Below, piece by piece: positions 15,873 through 24,096 of a stretch of DNA of 40,550 bases. This DNA is from Actinomycetota bacterium (GTDB taxonomy: Bacteria; Actinomycetota; Thermoleophilia; Gaiellales; Gaiellaceae), in assembly GCA_005884005.1 (NCBI GenBank), contig VAWI01000025.1, positions 1-40,550 on the forward strand, written 5' to 3'. A program made the translations under genes and the position numbers. The notes below the pieces were generated by a model. It was not told where the DNA came from. It did no database searches and saw nothing but the letters and a program-made list of their open reading frames with translations. How positions within the stretch are numbered: position 1 is the stretch's first letter; every line of letters begins with the position of its first letter.

Positions 15873-15883
15873 CTAAAACCTCC

Positions 15884-16249
15884 TCACCCGACGGGTGTCG
15901 CTTGGTCTTCGGAATCCTGCCTGTGCTCGACGCTACTTTCTAGCGGCTGCGCCGGACCTGTCGCCGCCGTACGCTTGACCGCGAGATGGCGCATGACGCC
16001 GTCCGTGATCTTGAGCACCCGCGAGACCTCGGCCAGCGCCTCCGGCTCCGCGTCGAAGGTGAGCAGGTGGTAGACACCCTCGGGCTTGTGGTCGATCTCG
16101 TAGGCCAGGCGCCGCCGGCCCCAGACGTCGTGAGCGCCCCAGCTGCCGCCTGAGCCCTCGATGCTCTCGCGCACGCGCGCGACGATCTCCTCCTGCCGGT
16201 CCTCGGGCAGCTCGGGGTCGAGCATGAGCAGGATCTCGTAGCCGATCAT
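15884..16249 (-). CDS. rpsF: 30S ribosomal protein S6
   Basis: Forms a heterodimer with S18 on the small subunit. It has 121 residues. The ferredoxin-like fold starts [19 protein letters not shown] and contains [21 protein letters not shown] and the [16 protein letters not shown] helix-strand. The C-terminal 25 residues form an acidic tail. ATG 16249 is preceded by AAGGAGTGA. It is the first gene of the ribosomal-ssb operon, so a promoter should lie in 16250-16361. S6:S18 leader autoregulation is known in other bacteria, but no such motif was confirmed here. Confidence 0.97.
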   Translation of the reverse strand: MIGYEILLMLDPELPEDRQEEIVARVRESIEGSGGSWGAHDVWGRRRLAYEIDHKPEGVYHLLTFDAEPEALAEVSRVLKITDGVMRHLAVKRTAATGPAQPLESSVEHRQDSEDQATPVG

Positions 16250-16361
16250 CGTCCCGAATCACTCCTTCCCACGGTCTGAGTCGGCCTCGCCTGCGGGCGC
16301 CGCTTCGGGGCATACGGCGCGACGGCGAGACAGGAAGCCGGGGAAGAGTAGCATCGCCCTC

Positions 16362-16652
16362 GTGAGGAACCGCGCCGCCTGGATCGCCGGCGCGCTCGGA
16401 ACCGCGGGAATGGCGTACCGGGCGCTGCGGCGTCAGCCGAAGCCGGCCGCCGACCCGAGGGCAGACGAGCTGCGGCGAAAGCTCGACGACTCGAAGCAGC
16501 TCGTCGAGGAGCGCGAGCAATTCGAGTCGGGAGAGACGGCGGTGGACGAGGTCGACGCCGAAACGCTCGAGGCGAAGCGTGCCGCGGTCCACGATCGCGG
16601 CCAGGCGGCGGCCCGCGAGATGCGCGGGCCCGGCACTAGCGCAAAGGAGTGA
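16362..16652 (+). CDS. small hypothetical protein, N-terminal hydrophobic helix and charged tail
   Basis: GTG 16362 gives VRNRAAWIAGALGTAGMAYRAL, a weakly hydrophobic glycine-rich helix that could be membrane-associated. It is followed by a strongly charged helical tail (ADELRRKLDDSKQLVEEREQFE). It has 96 residues and no known family. The 3' end overlaps the convergent amidase gene by 17 bases. The coding pattern supports a real gene. Confidence 0.6.
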   Translation: MRNRAAWIAGALGTAGMAYRALRRQPKPAADPRADELRRKLDDSKQLVEEREQFESGETAVDEVDAETLEAKRAAVHDRGQAAAREMRGPGTSAKE

Positions 16653-17280
16653 ACGCGGCAGTGCCGGCCGTCAGGCCGCGCGCGACCTTCCACTCGTACG
16701 CGCTCGACTGCAGCAGCCGCCGCTCGGTCGGATTCGACATGAAGCCGCACTCGACCAGGATCGCCGGCACGTTCGCCCAGTTGAAACCGGTCAAATCGGT
16801 CCGCTCGACGAGCCCGTGGTTGGCTGCCCCGGTCGCACGCAACGCCGCGGCCTGCACAAGGCGCGCCGCCTTCAGGCTGCGCTTGTAGATGTCGTCGGTC
16901 CAACTCTTGTGCCAGGCCGGATACAGCGTCGCAAAGCCATGCAGGGATCGGTCGACCGCACCGTCGGCGTGGATCCGCAGCATCAGTGCGGCGTGCCTCC
17001 GGTTGCAGAACTGGGCGCGCGCGATGTTGCCGCCGTTTCCGTAACTGAACACGGAGCCGGTGCGCGTCATTGCGACGCGGTACCCGCGCCTGAGCAGCAG
17101 CGTCCGCGTCTTCTTGGCGATCGCAAGGTTCACAACTGCCTCCCCGGCCGCGCCACCACCGTCCTTGATCTTCAACACGCCCGACCCCGGTCCGATCGGC
17201 TCGGCCTGCCGCCCGATCGCCGGCGGCGTGCCGTGGCCGGGATCGAGGCAGACGAGCGGCGGCGGTGAAGCGACGATCAC
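16636..17280 (-). CDS. N-acetylmuramoyl-L-alanine amidase (amidase_3)
   Basis: Cleaves the lactyl-amide bond between MurNAc and the stem peptide. The 214 residues are essentially one catalytic domain. VCLDPGHG carries the first zinc His, a Glu lies in AGEAVVNLAIAKK, and LRIHADGA carries the second His. VPAILVECGFMSNPTE holds the catalytic Glu. No signal peptide precedes the domain, which starts at residue 8, so its export route is unclear. ATG 17280 overlaps the esterase stop in ATGA, so the two are coupled. Confidence 0.93.
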   Translation of the reverse strand: MIVASPPPLVCLDPGHGTPPAIGRQAEPIGPGSGVLKIKDGGGAAGEAVVNLAIAKKTRTLLLRRGYRVAMTRTGSVFSYGNGGNIARAQFCNRRHAALMLRIHADGAVDRSLHGFATLYPAWHKSWTDDIYKRSLKAARLVQAAALRATGAANHGLVERTDLTGFNWANVPAILVECGFMSNPTERRLLQSSAYEWKVARGLTAGTAAFTPLR

Positions 17281-18302
17281 GCCGCCAGCTTCTCGGCCAA
17301 GTACTTGACCGCGAGCGGGTAGCGGTACTCGATCCCGGCGTGCGTGCCGTCGAAGAGCTCGAAGAAGTAGTCACTGATCCCGATCTCCTCCAAGGCGGCG
17401 CGAAAGGCTTCGGCGCCCAGGTCGAGGTAGGCGTCGTCGCGGGTGCCGGCGTCGATGTAGATCGCCTTCTGGGATCTCAGCGCATCCGTGGAGCGAGGAA
17501 CCATCCGCACCGGGTCCCAGGCAAGCCACCGCTCCCAGATCTCGGGTTTGAGCTCGGCAGTCAGCGGCTCGTAAGGGAGGTGGATCGTGCCGTCTTCGTC
17601 GGCCGAGTAGCAGGCCGCCATGCACCAGTCGTTCAGGAGCGGATAGTCGGTCTTCTTCGAGAACGGCGGCCGGGAGCGGAAGTCCTCCCAGAAGCGATCG
17701 AAGGAGCCGTCGTAGTCGTCCCGGAGAGCGCGCGCCGAGACACGGAACTCGGGCTGGTAGCAGGCCTCGAAGAGCGCATCGCCGGCATGGGTCGCGAAGC
17801 CGCCGAAGAGATCGGGCCGCAACATCGGCGTCACCATCGCTCCGTAGCCGCCGCTCGACTTGCCCGCGATCCCGCGGTGGTCACGGCCGGCGAGCGTGCG
17901 GTAGCGCGCGTCCACCCAAGGGACGATCTCTTCGCAGAGATAGGTGTGGTAGCGACCGGTTCCGGGCGAGTCGAGAAACTGGCTGCCGCCGAGTGACGTC
18001 CAGGCGTCGACCCAGACCAACACGGCGGGCGGCGCCTCGCGCGAGGCGAAGAGGTCGTCCATCAGCTCGGGCGGGTTCCTGCGGAACGCCGCCCGGTTTC
18101 GCCACATTTCGAGCTGGCCGGTCAGCCCCTGGATCAGGTAGATCGAGGGGTAGCGGCGGTCAGGTTCGTCGTCGTAGCCCGGCGGCACGTAGATCCAGAG
18201 CGGCCGCACATGCGGATCACCGAGCGCGTTTCCCTTCAGGGCCTCGCTTTCGAACCGATGCTCGTCGAAGCGGCCTGCGAAATCGGTCGGCCAGGGAAGC
18301 AC
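17277..18302 (-). CDS. alpha/beta-hydrolase, putative esterase (esterase D / Fes-like)
   Basis: The 341-residue protein follows the putative-esterase fold. LWIYVPPGYDDEPDRRYPSIY leads the sheet, and the nucleophile elbow GKSSGGYGA holds the catalytic Ser. A late Asp region (IDAGTRDDAYLD) and FELFDGTHAGIEYRYP supply the acid and the His. The start GTG 18302 matches the family. It is coupled to the amidase by a 4-base overlap, suggesting a cell-envelope substrate, but the substrate is not identifiable. No signal peptide is seen. Confidence 0.9.
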   Translation of the reverse strand: MLPWPTDFAGRFDEHRFESEALKGNALGDPHVRPLWIYVPPGYDDEPDRRYPSIYLIQGLTGQLEMWRNRAAFRRNPPELMDDLFASREAPPAVLVWVDAWTSLGGSQFLDSPGTGRYHTYLCEEIVPWVDARYRTLAGRDHRGIAGKSSGGYGAMVTPMLRPDLFGGFATHAGDALFEACYQPEFRVSARALRDDYDGSFDRFWEDFRSRPPFSKKTDYPLLNDWCMAACYSADEDGTIHLPYEPLTAELKPEIWERWLAWDPVRMVPRSTDALRSQKAIYIDAGTRDDAYLDLGAEAFRAALEEIGISDYFFELFDGTHAGIEYRYPLAVKYLAEKLAA

Positions 18303-18398
18303 CCAAGAGACGCTACCGACAGTTGGTGCGGCGGACTACGGCTGACTCTCTACGGCGGCGAGGGAGAGGAATCGGCCGCCGTAGAGGTCAGCGTGGGC

Positions 18399-18704
18399 TC
18401 ATCGGAGCCACGGTGCGAGGAATCGTTCGATGTCGCGGCAGCCCTGCGGGTTCGGCAACCAGGCCTGGGCACGCTTGCCGGCGACGACGACGAGCGTCGG
18501 GATCGTCTCGATCTTGAACCGCTCGACCAGCTCGGCATGGGCGTCCGCGTCGACGCGGACAAGCTCGAACGTGTCGTGGTTGGACCGCCGTTGGAGAACC
18601 TGCGCGAGGAACCCCTCGACTCGGCGGCAGCGCCCCGACGACCCGGACTGGAAGAAGAGGAGTCTTGGCTTCGTGGCCGGGGTCTTGCTCGTCCGCGTGG
18701 TCAT
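18399..18704 (-). CDS. thioredoxin-like protein with a single active-site cysteine
   Basis: A 101-residue thioredoxin fold: KPRLLFFQSGSSGRCRRVEGF, LVRVDADAHAELVERF, then the cis-proline loop IETIPTLVVV. The usual CxxC is SGRC here (Ser23, Cys26), so only one cysteine remains and ordinary dithiol chemistry is excluded. It may act as a monothiol carrier, sensor or binding protein. ATG 18704 overlaps the STAS gene stop in ATGA, so the two are translated together, which hints at a shared regulatory role. Confidence 0.85.
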   Translation of the reverse strand: MTTRTSKTPATKPRLLFFQSGSSGRCRRVEGFLAQVLQRRSNHDTFELVRVDADAHAELVERFKIETIPTLVVVAGKRAQAWLPNPQGCRDIERFLAPWLR

Positions 18705-19102
18705 GCCGCCTCCGGCGATCGTCGCCGCACGGCCGCGGTCAGCGGCTGGGGAACGAGGTCGGCCAGGGCGTCCTGGAGGGTCGCGTAGGTTCGAAGAACC
18801 CGGTTGAGACCAGTCACCTCGACGACCCGGCGTGTGCGCGGATCGTTGGTCACGAGAACGAGGGAGTGGCCGCGGCCCTCCAGACGCTCGGTTTCCTGGA
18901 CGAGCACACCGAGCCCGGCGGAGTCGAGGAAGCTGATCTCGGACAGGTCCACGAGGACCGTGTCCGCCCCCACGGTGTCAGCTTCCTCGATGCGAGCTCT
19001 GAGGCACCCCGCGGAGTACAGGTCTAGTTCACCCGACGCCGAGACGAGCGCGAGCTCGCGCGTAAGCTTCGCCACCGCCGCGCGGAACTCATCCAGGTAC
19101 AC
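18701..19102 (-). CDS. STAS-domain anti-sigma factor antagonist-like protein
   Basis: The 133-residue product has the STAS pattern: LALVSASGELDLYSAGCLRA, VLVDLSEISFLDSAGLGVL, and a final helix after VLRTYATLQDALADL. The serine in FLDSAGLG (Ser61 from this start) is the position phosphorylated by anti-sigma kinases in SpoIIAA/RsbV. No cognate serine kinase is adjacent. GTG 19102 is preferred to TTG 19129. It overlaps the thioredoxin-like gene downstream and lies 57 bases after a response regulator on the same strand. Confidence 0.88.
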   Translation of the reverse strand: MYLDEFRAAVAKLTRELALVSASGELDLYSAGCLRARIEEADTVGADTVLVDLSEISFLDSAGLGVLVQETERLEGRGHSLVLVTNDPRTRRVVEVTGLNRVLRTYATLQDALADLVPQPLTAAVRRRSPEAA

Positions 19103-19159
19103 GCGGCGAGCGTACGACGCGGTCCGCAAGCGGCGTATCAGTGTTCTGTAGGCGTTTGC

Positions 19160-19846
19160 CTACACGGGCTGAAGCTTGTAGCCGATGCCCCGAACAGTCA
19201 CCAGCCGTTCCGGTCGAACCGGGTCGCGCTCGATCTTGCGGCGGATGTTCGAGACGTGTAGATCACACGCTCGTTCGTCGCCCACGTACGAGCTGTCCCA
19301 CAGGTGTCCCATGATCTCGCGCCGTGAAAAGACGCGCCCCGGCTGGCCGGCGAGGAGCGCCAGCAGCTTGAGCTCGAACGCGGTCAACGGCACCTGCTCA
19401 TCCGCGAGACGGGCTTCGTGCTTCGCCAGATCGAGCTCGAGCTCGCCGACCCGGAGCCTCGTGATGCTCTCGCGACTGTCGAGCTTGCGCCTGCGGAGCA
19501 GGGCTCGTACGCGCGCCACGAGCTCGGGCATGGAGAAGGGCTTTGCCACGTAGTCGTCGGCTCCGACTTCGAGCCCGAGGACTCGGTCGACCTCGCCGTC
19601 CTTCGCGGTCAGCATCAGGATCGGGACCGGGCTCTCCTCGCGCAGCCGCCGGCAGACCTCGATACCCGAGAGCCCGGGCAGCATCAGGTCGAGGACGAGG
19701 AGATCGTAGGGCCGGGTGCGAGCCTGCTCCAGGGCATCGTTTCCGTCGTCCACCGCCTCGACCTCGAAGCCCTCGGCCCTCAGTGCATACTCGACCGCCT
19801 CGGCGATCGCCGGCTCGTCCTCGACGATCAGGATCCGCTCCGGCAT
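19160..19846 (-). CDS. OmpR/PhoB-family response regulator
   Basis: It has 228 residues from ATG 19846, which overlaps the kinase stop (TGATG). The receiver domain starts RILIVEDEPAIAEAVEY with the phosphoacceptor Asp53 in LLVLDLMLPG, the Thr switch MLTAKDG and Lys in VAKPFSM. The winged-helix output contains LTAFELKLLALLAGQPGRVF, VFSRREIMGHLW, and the recognition region DLHVSNIRRKIE ending VTVRGIGYKLQ. It probably controls transcription in answer to the adjacent kinase. Targets are unknown. Confidence 0.95.
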   Translation of the reverse strand: MPERILIVEDEPAIAEAVEYALRAEGFEVEAVDDGNDALEQARTRPYDLLVLDLMLPGLSGIEVCRRLREESPVPILMLTAKDGEVDRVLGLEVGADDYVAKPFSMPELVARVRALLRRRKLDSRESITRLRVGELELDLAKHEARLADEQVPLTAFELKLLALLAGQPGRVFSRREIMGHLWDSSYVGDERACDLHVSNIRRKIERDPVRPERLVTVRGIGYKLQPV

Positions 19847-20823
19847 CAGCCGATGATCTTCGCGCTCGGCACCGCGACGCAAACTCGCGTTCCCGCACCC
19901 GGCTCGGACTCGAGCTCGATCGTGCCACCAAGCGCGCGGACGGCTTCCTCGGCGATCGCTAGACCCAAGCCGAACCCGTCGGTGCCGTTCGAGGAGCGAT
20001 AGAAGCGTTGGAACGCCCGCGCCAGTTCCTCGGCGGTCATCCCTGGTCCGGTGTCGCGGATCTCGATCTGGGTCGTCGCCCCGCTCTCCCGGGCCTCGAG
20101 GACGATCTCTCCGGTCCGCGTGTGCTTGGCCGAGTTCTCGGCCACGTTCGCGATCGCCCGATGAAGGAGATCGCGGTCGGCGAGCGCCCCGGTCTGCTCA
20201 GACGAGCGGACCGAGACCTCGACGCCGCCGGCGGGGTCGAGGCGCGTCGCGATCTCCTCCAACAGCGGTCGCACCGGCACGACCGTCAGCCGCGGCTGCT
20301 CGACGCCGGTCTGGAGCCGGGCGAGGACGAGCAGCGACCTCGCGAGCCGCGAGAGCCGCTCGCTGTGCACACGGATGTGCTTGAGGAAGCGGTCGCGCGC
20401 CTCGGGAATGTCCTTGGCGCCGCTTTCCAGCACATCCATGACGCTGACGATCGCCGCCAGCGGCGTCCGCAATTCATGCGCGGCGTTCTCCACGAACTCG
20501 CGCTCGCTCTGGCGCGCGCGCTCGCGCTCGGTGACGTCTTCGACGATCAGGATCGCGGTCTCGGCCGTCGAGGGCGGAAGCCCTTCTACCCAGTAGAAAT
20601 GGCGGTCGGTCTCGACGAGCCTGCCGCGAGGCGGGGGATCGGAGCCGAAGAGGGCGGTCGCGAGCTCCCGGAGCGAAAAATCCGGCCACGGATCCGGTAG
20701 GGGGTCGCCCCCCGAGCCCGCTCCGAGCAGGCGCTCGGCGGCCGGATTCGCATACTCGATCACCAGCTCCGGATCGACCAGGACGACGCCCTGCGGAAGC
20801 TGCGCCAAGACGCGCTCAGGCAT
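19846..20823 (-). CDS. soluble PAS-domain sensor histidine kinase
   Basis: It has 325 residues with no membrane segment, unlike most kinases paired with OmpR-type regulators. A PAS domain (QGVVLVDPELVIEYANPAAERLLG to about residue 97) is followed by the dimerisation helix with ENAAHELRTPLAAI (His116). The catalytic domain has the N box NVAENSAKHT, DTGPGMTAEE, a phenylalanine-rich F box (AFQRFYRS) and FGLGLAIAEEAV. ATG 20823 follows GGGGGCGAC. It is translationally coupled to the response regulator. The signal must be cytoplasmic or come through a partner. Confidence 0.94.
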   Translation of the reverse strand: MPERVLAQLPQGVVLVDPELVIEYANPAAERLLGAGSGGDPLPDPWPDFSLRELATALFGSDPPPRGRLVETDRHFYWVEGLPPSTAETAILIVEDVTERERARQSEREFVENAAHELRTPLAAIVSVMDVLESGAKDIPEARDRFLKHIRVHSERLSRLARSLLVLARLQTGVEQPRLTVVPVRPLLEEIATRLDPAGGVEVSVRSSEQTGALADRDLLHRAIANVAENSAKHTRTGEIVLEARESGATTQIEIRDTGPGMTAEELARAFQRFYRSSNGTDGFGLGLAIAEEAVRALGGTIELESEPGAGTRVCVAVPSAKIIG

Positions 20824-20877
20824 GTCGCCCCCTTTCCTCGAGACTTGCGCTGTCGATGATAGTCCCGGCGAGCGCTC

Positions 20878-21819
20878 CTACTGCCCCAAAAGCCGCTTCA
20901 ACATCTGCGCGTTCGTCGGCGCCTGCGCAACGAATCCGGCTTGCTCGTTCTCTTTTGCCTCCGGTGGTCCCGGCGAGGGCATGGCCGAGCGGCCGTTGTT
21001 GTTGAACATCGCGTACACGAGCTTCGTCTCGCCCGCGAGTTCCTCCAGCCGCGGCACCCACTCGCGCAGCTCTTCCTCGGAGTAGAGGTAATCGAAGCGC
21101 TCGGCAGCGCTTCTGGTGCGCTTGTTCCAGGTCTCGGCGTTGCGGCCGTGGAAGCGGACATAGCCGGTCTCACTCGTCGCCGCAGCGACGGTGGGAAGCA
21201 CGTTCTTGCCACCGGTCTGGGGCGCGTCGACGGTGACGTAGGTCATCGCGTGCTCCTCGAGGAAGCGAAGTGTGTCGGCGCGGTTCTCATCGTCGAGCCA
21301 GCTCGCGTGGCGGAACTCGACCAGCATCTCGTCGCCGCGAAGCTGCTCGTGCGACCACTCCAGGTACTCGAGCGACTGCGGCCTGTAGACCACGTAGGGC
21401 GGGAATTGCATCAAGATTCCGCCGAGCTTCCCGGCCGAGCGGAGCGGCTCGAGAGCGTCGTGGAAGCGCTTGAAGACCGCGGCGCGGTACTCGCGCGGCG
21501 GCCTGTCGACTCGGCCGCGGGCATCGGTTGGCACGTCGCGGAGGTCGGACGGCAGCTGGTCGACCTTGACCGGATGGCGGGTCATGACGCCAAACGCCTT
21601 CACGTGCATCGTGAACCCGGGCGGCGTTCGCTCGGCCCAGTTCTCGACCATCTGCGGCTCCGGCAGGCGGTAATACGTGGAGTTCGCCTCGACGACGTCG
21701 AAGCGCTCCGCGTAGTAGCGCAGTCTTTCCTCGCCGGACTTGACCCCTTTCGGATACCAGACCTTGGTCAGCGTCTCGTCTGCCCACGAGCAGACTCCGA
21801 CGCGGATCGGCGCGGCCAT
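20878..21819 (-). CDS. DUF72 family protein (YecE-like)
   Basis: It has 313 residues with the DUF72 landmarks: RVGVCSWAD, a conserved WYP motif (KVWYPKG), FDVVEANSTYYRLP, GFTMHVKAFG, LGGILMQFPP, VEFRHASW, YVRFHGRN, and YAMFNNNGRSAMPSP at the end. The fold is a TIM barrel related to xylose-isomerase-type enzymes, but the biochemical role is not established. It lies alone between the two-component pair and the divergent small paralogues, with a 53-base gap to the kinase. Confidence 0.93.
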   Translation of the reverse strand: MAAPIRVGVCSWADETLTKVWYPKGVKSGEERLRYYAERFDVVEANSTYYRLPEPQMVENWAERTPPGFTMHVKAFGVMTRHPVKVDQLPSDLRDVPTDARGRVDRPPREYRAAVFKRFHDALEPLRSAGKLGGILMQFPPYVVYRPQSLEYLEWSHEQLRGDEMLVEFRHASWLDDENRADTLRFLEEHAMTYVTVDAPQTGGKNVLPTVAAATSETGYVRFHGRNAETWNKRTRSAAERFDYLYSEEELREWVPRLEELAGETKLVYAMFNNNGRSAMPSPGPPEAKENEQAGFVAQAPTNAQMLKRLLGQ

Positions 21820-21968
21820 GGGCCGATGCTACGTGGAGCAGTGATACCCTCAATGACAAGGCCGGACGCCCGCTTGGCGTCTCCCGTCTCCTCCGCCGTT
21901 CTCCAGCCCTGGCTGCTGGCGGCGCTTCAGAGGTCTCCGCCCGGCGCCCCGCAGCAGGAAGGACGGCC

Positions 21969-22301
21969 ATGTCTGTTTCTCTGGAACGGCTGGCGCGCAA
22001 CCAGGCGTTGTTTCGCGAGGTCAACGAGCGCCTCCTCGAGCTCTCAGACGGCTTTCAGGACGGATCGATGCAGTTCGTCTGCGAGTGCAGCAACGAGGAT
22101 TGCACTGAAACGGTCACGATGAATCACCAGGCGTACGAGTCGGTGCGTGCGCACTCGACGTTCTTCGTGATCGTCTCCGGCCACGAGATCCTCCAGGTCG
22201 AGAAGGTCATCGACAGCCGGGACGGCTGGACGATCGTCCAGAAGGTGACCGAGAGCGATTACGCGGTCGAGACCGATCCGCGTCGCCGCAATGGGGCGTA
22301 G
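21969..22301 (+). CDS. small protein with C-x-C-x4-C motif, first of a tandem paralogous pair
   Basis: ATG 21969 follows AGGAAGGA. The 110-residue product starts with a helix, NQALFREVNERLLELSDGF, then has FVCECSNEDCTETVTM, whose three cysteines could bind zinc or an iron cofactor. The second half is VRAHSTFFVIVSGHEI-x5-KVID and WTIVQKV. The same order of elements recurs in the next gene, seven bases on. No named family was recognised, though similar small proteins appear common in Thermoleophilia. No signal peptide or membrane helix. Confidence 0.78.
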   Translation: MSVSLERLARNQALFREVNERLLELSDGFQDGSMQFVCECSNEDCTETVTMNHQAYESVRAHSTFFVIVSGHEILQVEKVIDSRDGWTIVQKVTESDYAVETDPRRRNGA

Positions 22302-22307
22302 GGGGGA

Positions 22308-22607
22308 ATGGATGCCGGTAACGAGTGGCTGATCCAGAATCAACAGACGGTTCGGAGCGCGAATGAGCGCCTGTCCACTCTCGCCGTGGAAGTCGTCCCG
22401 GCTGGCCAGTTCGTCCCGTTCATCTGCGAGTGCGCGGACGGTGCTTGTCTAGGGCGTGTGGACATGAAGGTCGCCGAATACGAGGACGTCCATCGCGACC
22501 GCGATCAATACTCAGTCCTTCGCGCCCACCAAGTTGTAGACGGCGAGAAGGTCGTCGAGCAGCGTCCGCTCTTCGACATCGTCAGCAAAGCCGCGCTTTC
22601 CGGCTAG
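22308..22607 (+). CDS. small protein with C-x-C-x4-C motif, second of the tandem pair
   Basis: ATG 22308 is preceded by a purine-rich AGGGGGG site. The 99-residue product parallels its neighbour: NQQTVRSANERLSTLA, FICECADGACLGRVDM, YEDVHRDRDQYSVLRAHQVV, EKVVEQRPLFDIVSKA. It is clearly a diverged tandem duplicate with the same cysteine spacing. It converges on the REC-PAS kinase gene, with 13 bases between stops. The function is unknown; metal binding is inferred from the cysteines. Confidence 0.78.
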   Translation: MDAGNEWLIQNQQTVRSANERLSTLAVEVVPAGQFVPFICECADGACLGRVDMKVAEYEDVHRDRDQYSVLRAHQVVDGEKVVEQRPLFDIVSKAALSG

Positions 22608-22620
22608 CCGGCCCGGGGGC

Positions 22621-24096
22621 CTAAGCGGTTTGAGCGACCGCGGCTCCGCGCTCGGCGCCGCCCGCCGTCTGAACCGGCAAATCGACGATGAAGATCGAGC
22701 CCTTTCCCTCCTCAGAGCTGACCGAGAGGCGGCCTCCCATCCGGCGAACGAGCTCGCGGCAGATGTAGAGGCCGAGCCCGGTGCCGCCGACGCCGCGCGC
22801 GAGCTCGGGATCGACGCGGTAGAACTTGCCGAAGATCCGCCGTTGCTCGAGGGGCGCGATGCCGATCCCTTCGTCGCGGACAGCGATGCGAATGCCGCCA
22901 TCGCGCGGCGCGATCGCGAGCTCGACCCGGCCGCCCTCGGGTGAGTACTTGACGGCGTTGTCGATCAGGTTGATAAAGACTTGGCGCAGCCTGTCCGGAT
23001 CGCCGGCGACCGACTCGAGGGTGTCGGGAGCCGCGAGCTCAATCGAGATGTCGGTCCGTGCGACGAAACAGGCGCGCATCTCCTCGACCACGTCTCGCGC
23101 GAGCACGCGGAGATCGACTCCTTTTTCGCCGAGGGCGAACTGGCCCGAATCGAGCTTGTTTGCGAACAGGATGTCGTCCGCGATTCGGCCGAGGCGCTCG
23201 GACTCGTGGGCGATCACGTCAAGCAGGCGCTTCTTGTCGGGCTCACCGAGCTCGATGTCCTCCCGGAGCAGGGTCTGGGCCGACCCGTAGATCGCGGCGA
23301 GCGGTGTGCGCAGCTCGTGCGAGACGGTGGCGATGAACTCGCCCTTGAGCTCGTCGAGCGCACGCTCCTCCGTCAGGCTGCGGAAGGCGTAGACGATTCC
23401 GTCGCTGAACGTGACGCCCGAGATCGAGATCCACAACTCGCGCCCGTCGAGGTCGAGCGGGATGACCTTGGCCTCGAGGCTGCCCGGCCCCGGCGCGGCC
23501 GCGATCGGAATCACCGGCGCGACCGCGTCCCAACCCGGCAGCGTCGCCTCCGCCGGCCGGCCGAGCGCTCGCTCCGGCGCGATGCCGGTGATCGCCTGTG
23601 CCGCCGGATTCCAATGCTGGATCACACCGTCGTCGTCGACGAGGAAGACGCCGTCGTCGACGTGCTCGAGCACCCGAGCATGCCGTTCGAGCGCGAGCCG
23701 CTGCTGCTCGACCTTGCGGTCGAGGGTACGCAGCTGGATCGCCCGCTCGAGCGAGGCGACGAAGTAGTCGCGGTCGATCGGCTTTTGGACGAAGTCGTAA
23801 GCGCCGCCGCGCAGCGCCTGCACCGCGAGCTCACGCTCCCCGTGCCCGGTGATCATCAGTGTCGGCGTCGTCGGGCGGAGCTCGCGGATCTCATGCAGCA
23901 GCGCGAGCCCGTCCATGCCCGGCATCTTGACGTCGCTGACGATGGCGTCGTAGTCGGTCTGCTTGATTCGCTCGAGGGCGTCGACGGCCGTTTCGGACGT
24001 ATCGATCTGAATTCCGTCCATCCGCAACCGGAGCGCTTCGGGGAGCGCGTCGAGCAGCGCCCTGTCGTCGTCGACGAGCAGGATCCGCGCGTTCAC
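22621..24096 (-). CDS. REC-PAS-histidine kinase hybrid
   Basis: The 491-residue soluble protein starts with a receiver domain (RILLVDDDRALL, phosphoacceptor Asp55 in IVSDVKMPG, Lys in FVQKPID). A linker coiled coil and a PAS domain follow (HVDDGVFLVDDDGVIQHWNP onward). Next are a dimerisation helix with FIATVSHELRTPLAAI (His260) and the ATPase domain (NLIDNAVKYSPEGG, RDEGIGIAP, GGTGLGLYICRELV). A receiver in front of a kinase lets an upstream kinase set its activity. GTG 24096 overlaps the preceding kinase stop in GTGA. It is the last gene of the PAS-array operon, and no DNA-binding output exists in the operon. Confidence 0.95.
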   Translation of the reverse strand: MNARILLVDDDRALLDALPEALRLRMDGIQIDTSETAVDALERIKQTDYDAIVSDVKMPGMDGLALLHEIRELRPTTPTLMITGHGERELAVQALRGGAYDFVQKPIDRDYFVASLERAIQLRTLDRKVEQQRLALERHARVLEHVDDGVFLVDDDGVIQHWNPAAQAITGIAPERALGRPAEATLPGWDAVAPVIPIAAAPGPGSLEAKVIPLDLDGRELWISISGVTFSDGIVYAFRSLTEERALDELKGEFIATVSHELRTPLAAIYGSAQTLLREDIELGEPDKKRLLDVIAHESERLGRIADDILFANKLDSGQFALGEKGVDLRVLARDVVEEMRACFVARTDISIELAAPDTLESVAGDPDRLRQVFINLIDNAVKYSPEGGRVELAIAPRDGGIRIAVRDEGIGIAPLEQRRIFGKFYRVDPELARGVGGTGLGLYICRELVRRMGGRLSVSSEEGKGSIFIVDLPVQTAGGAERGAAVAQTA

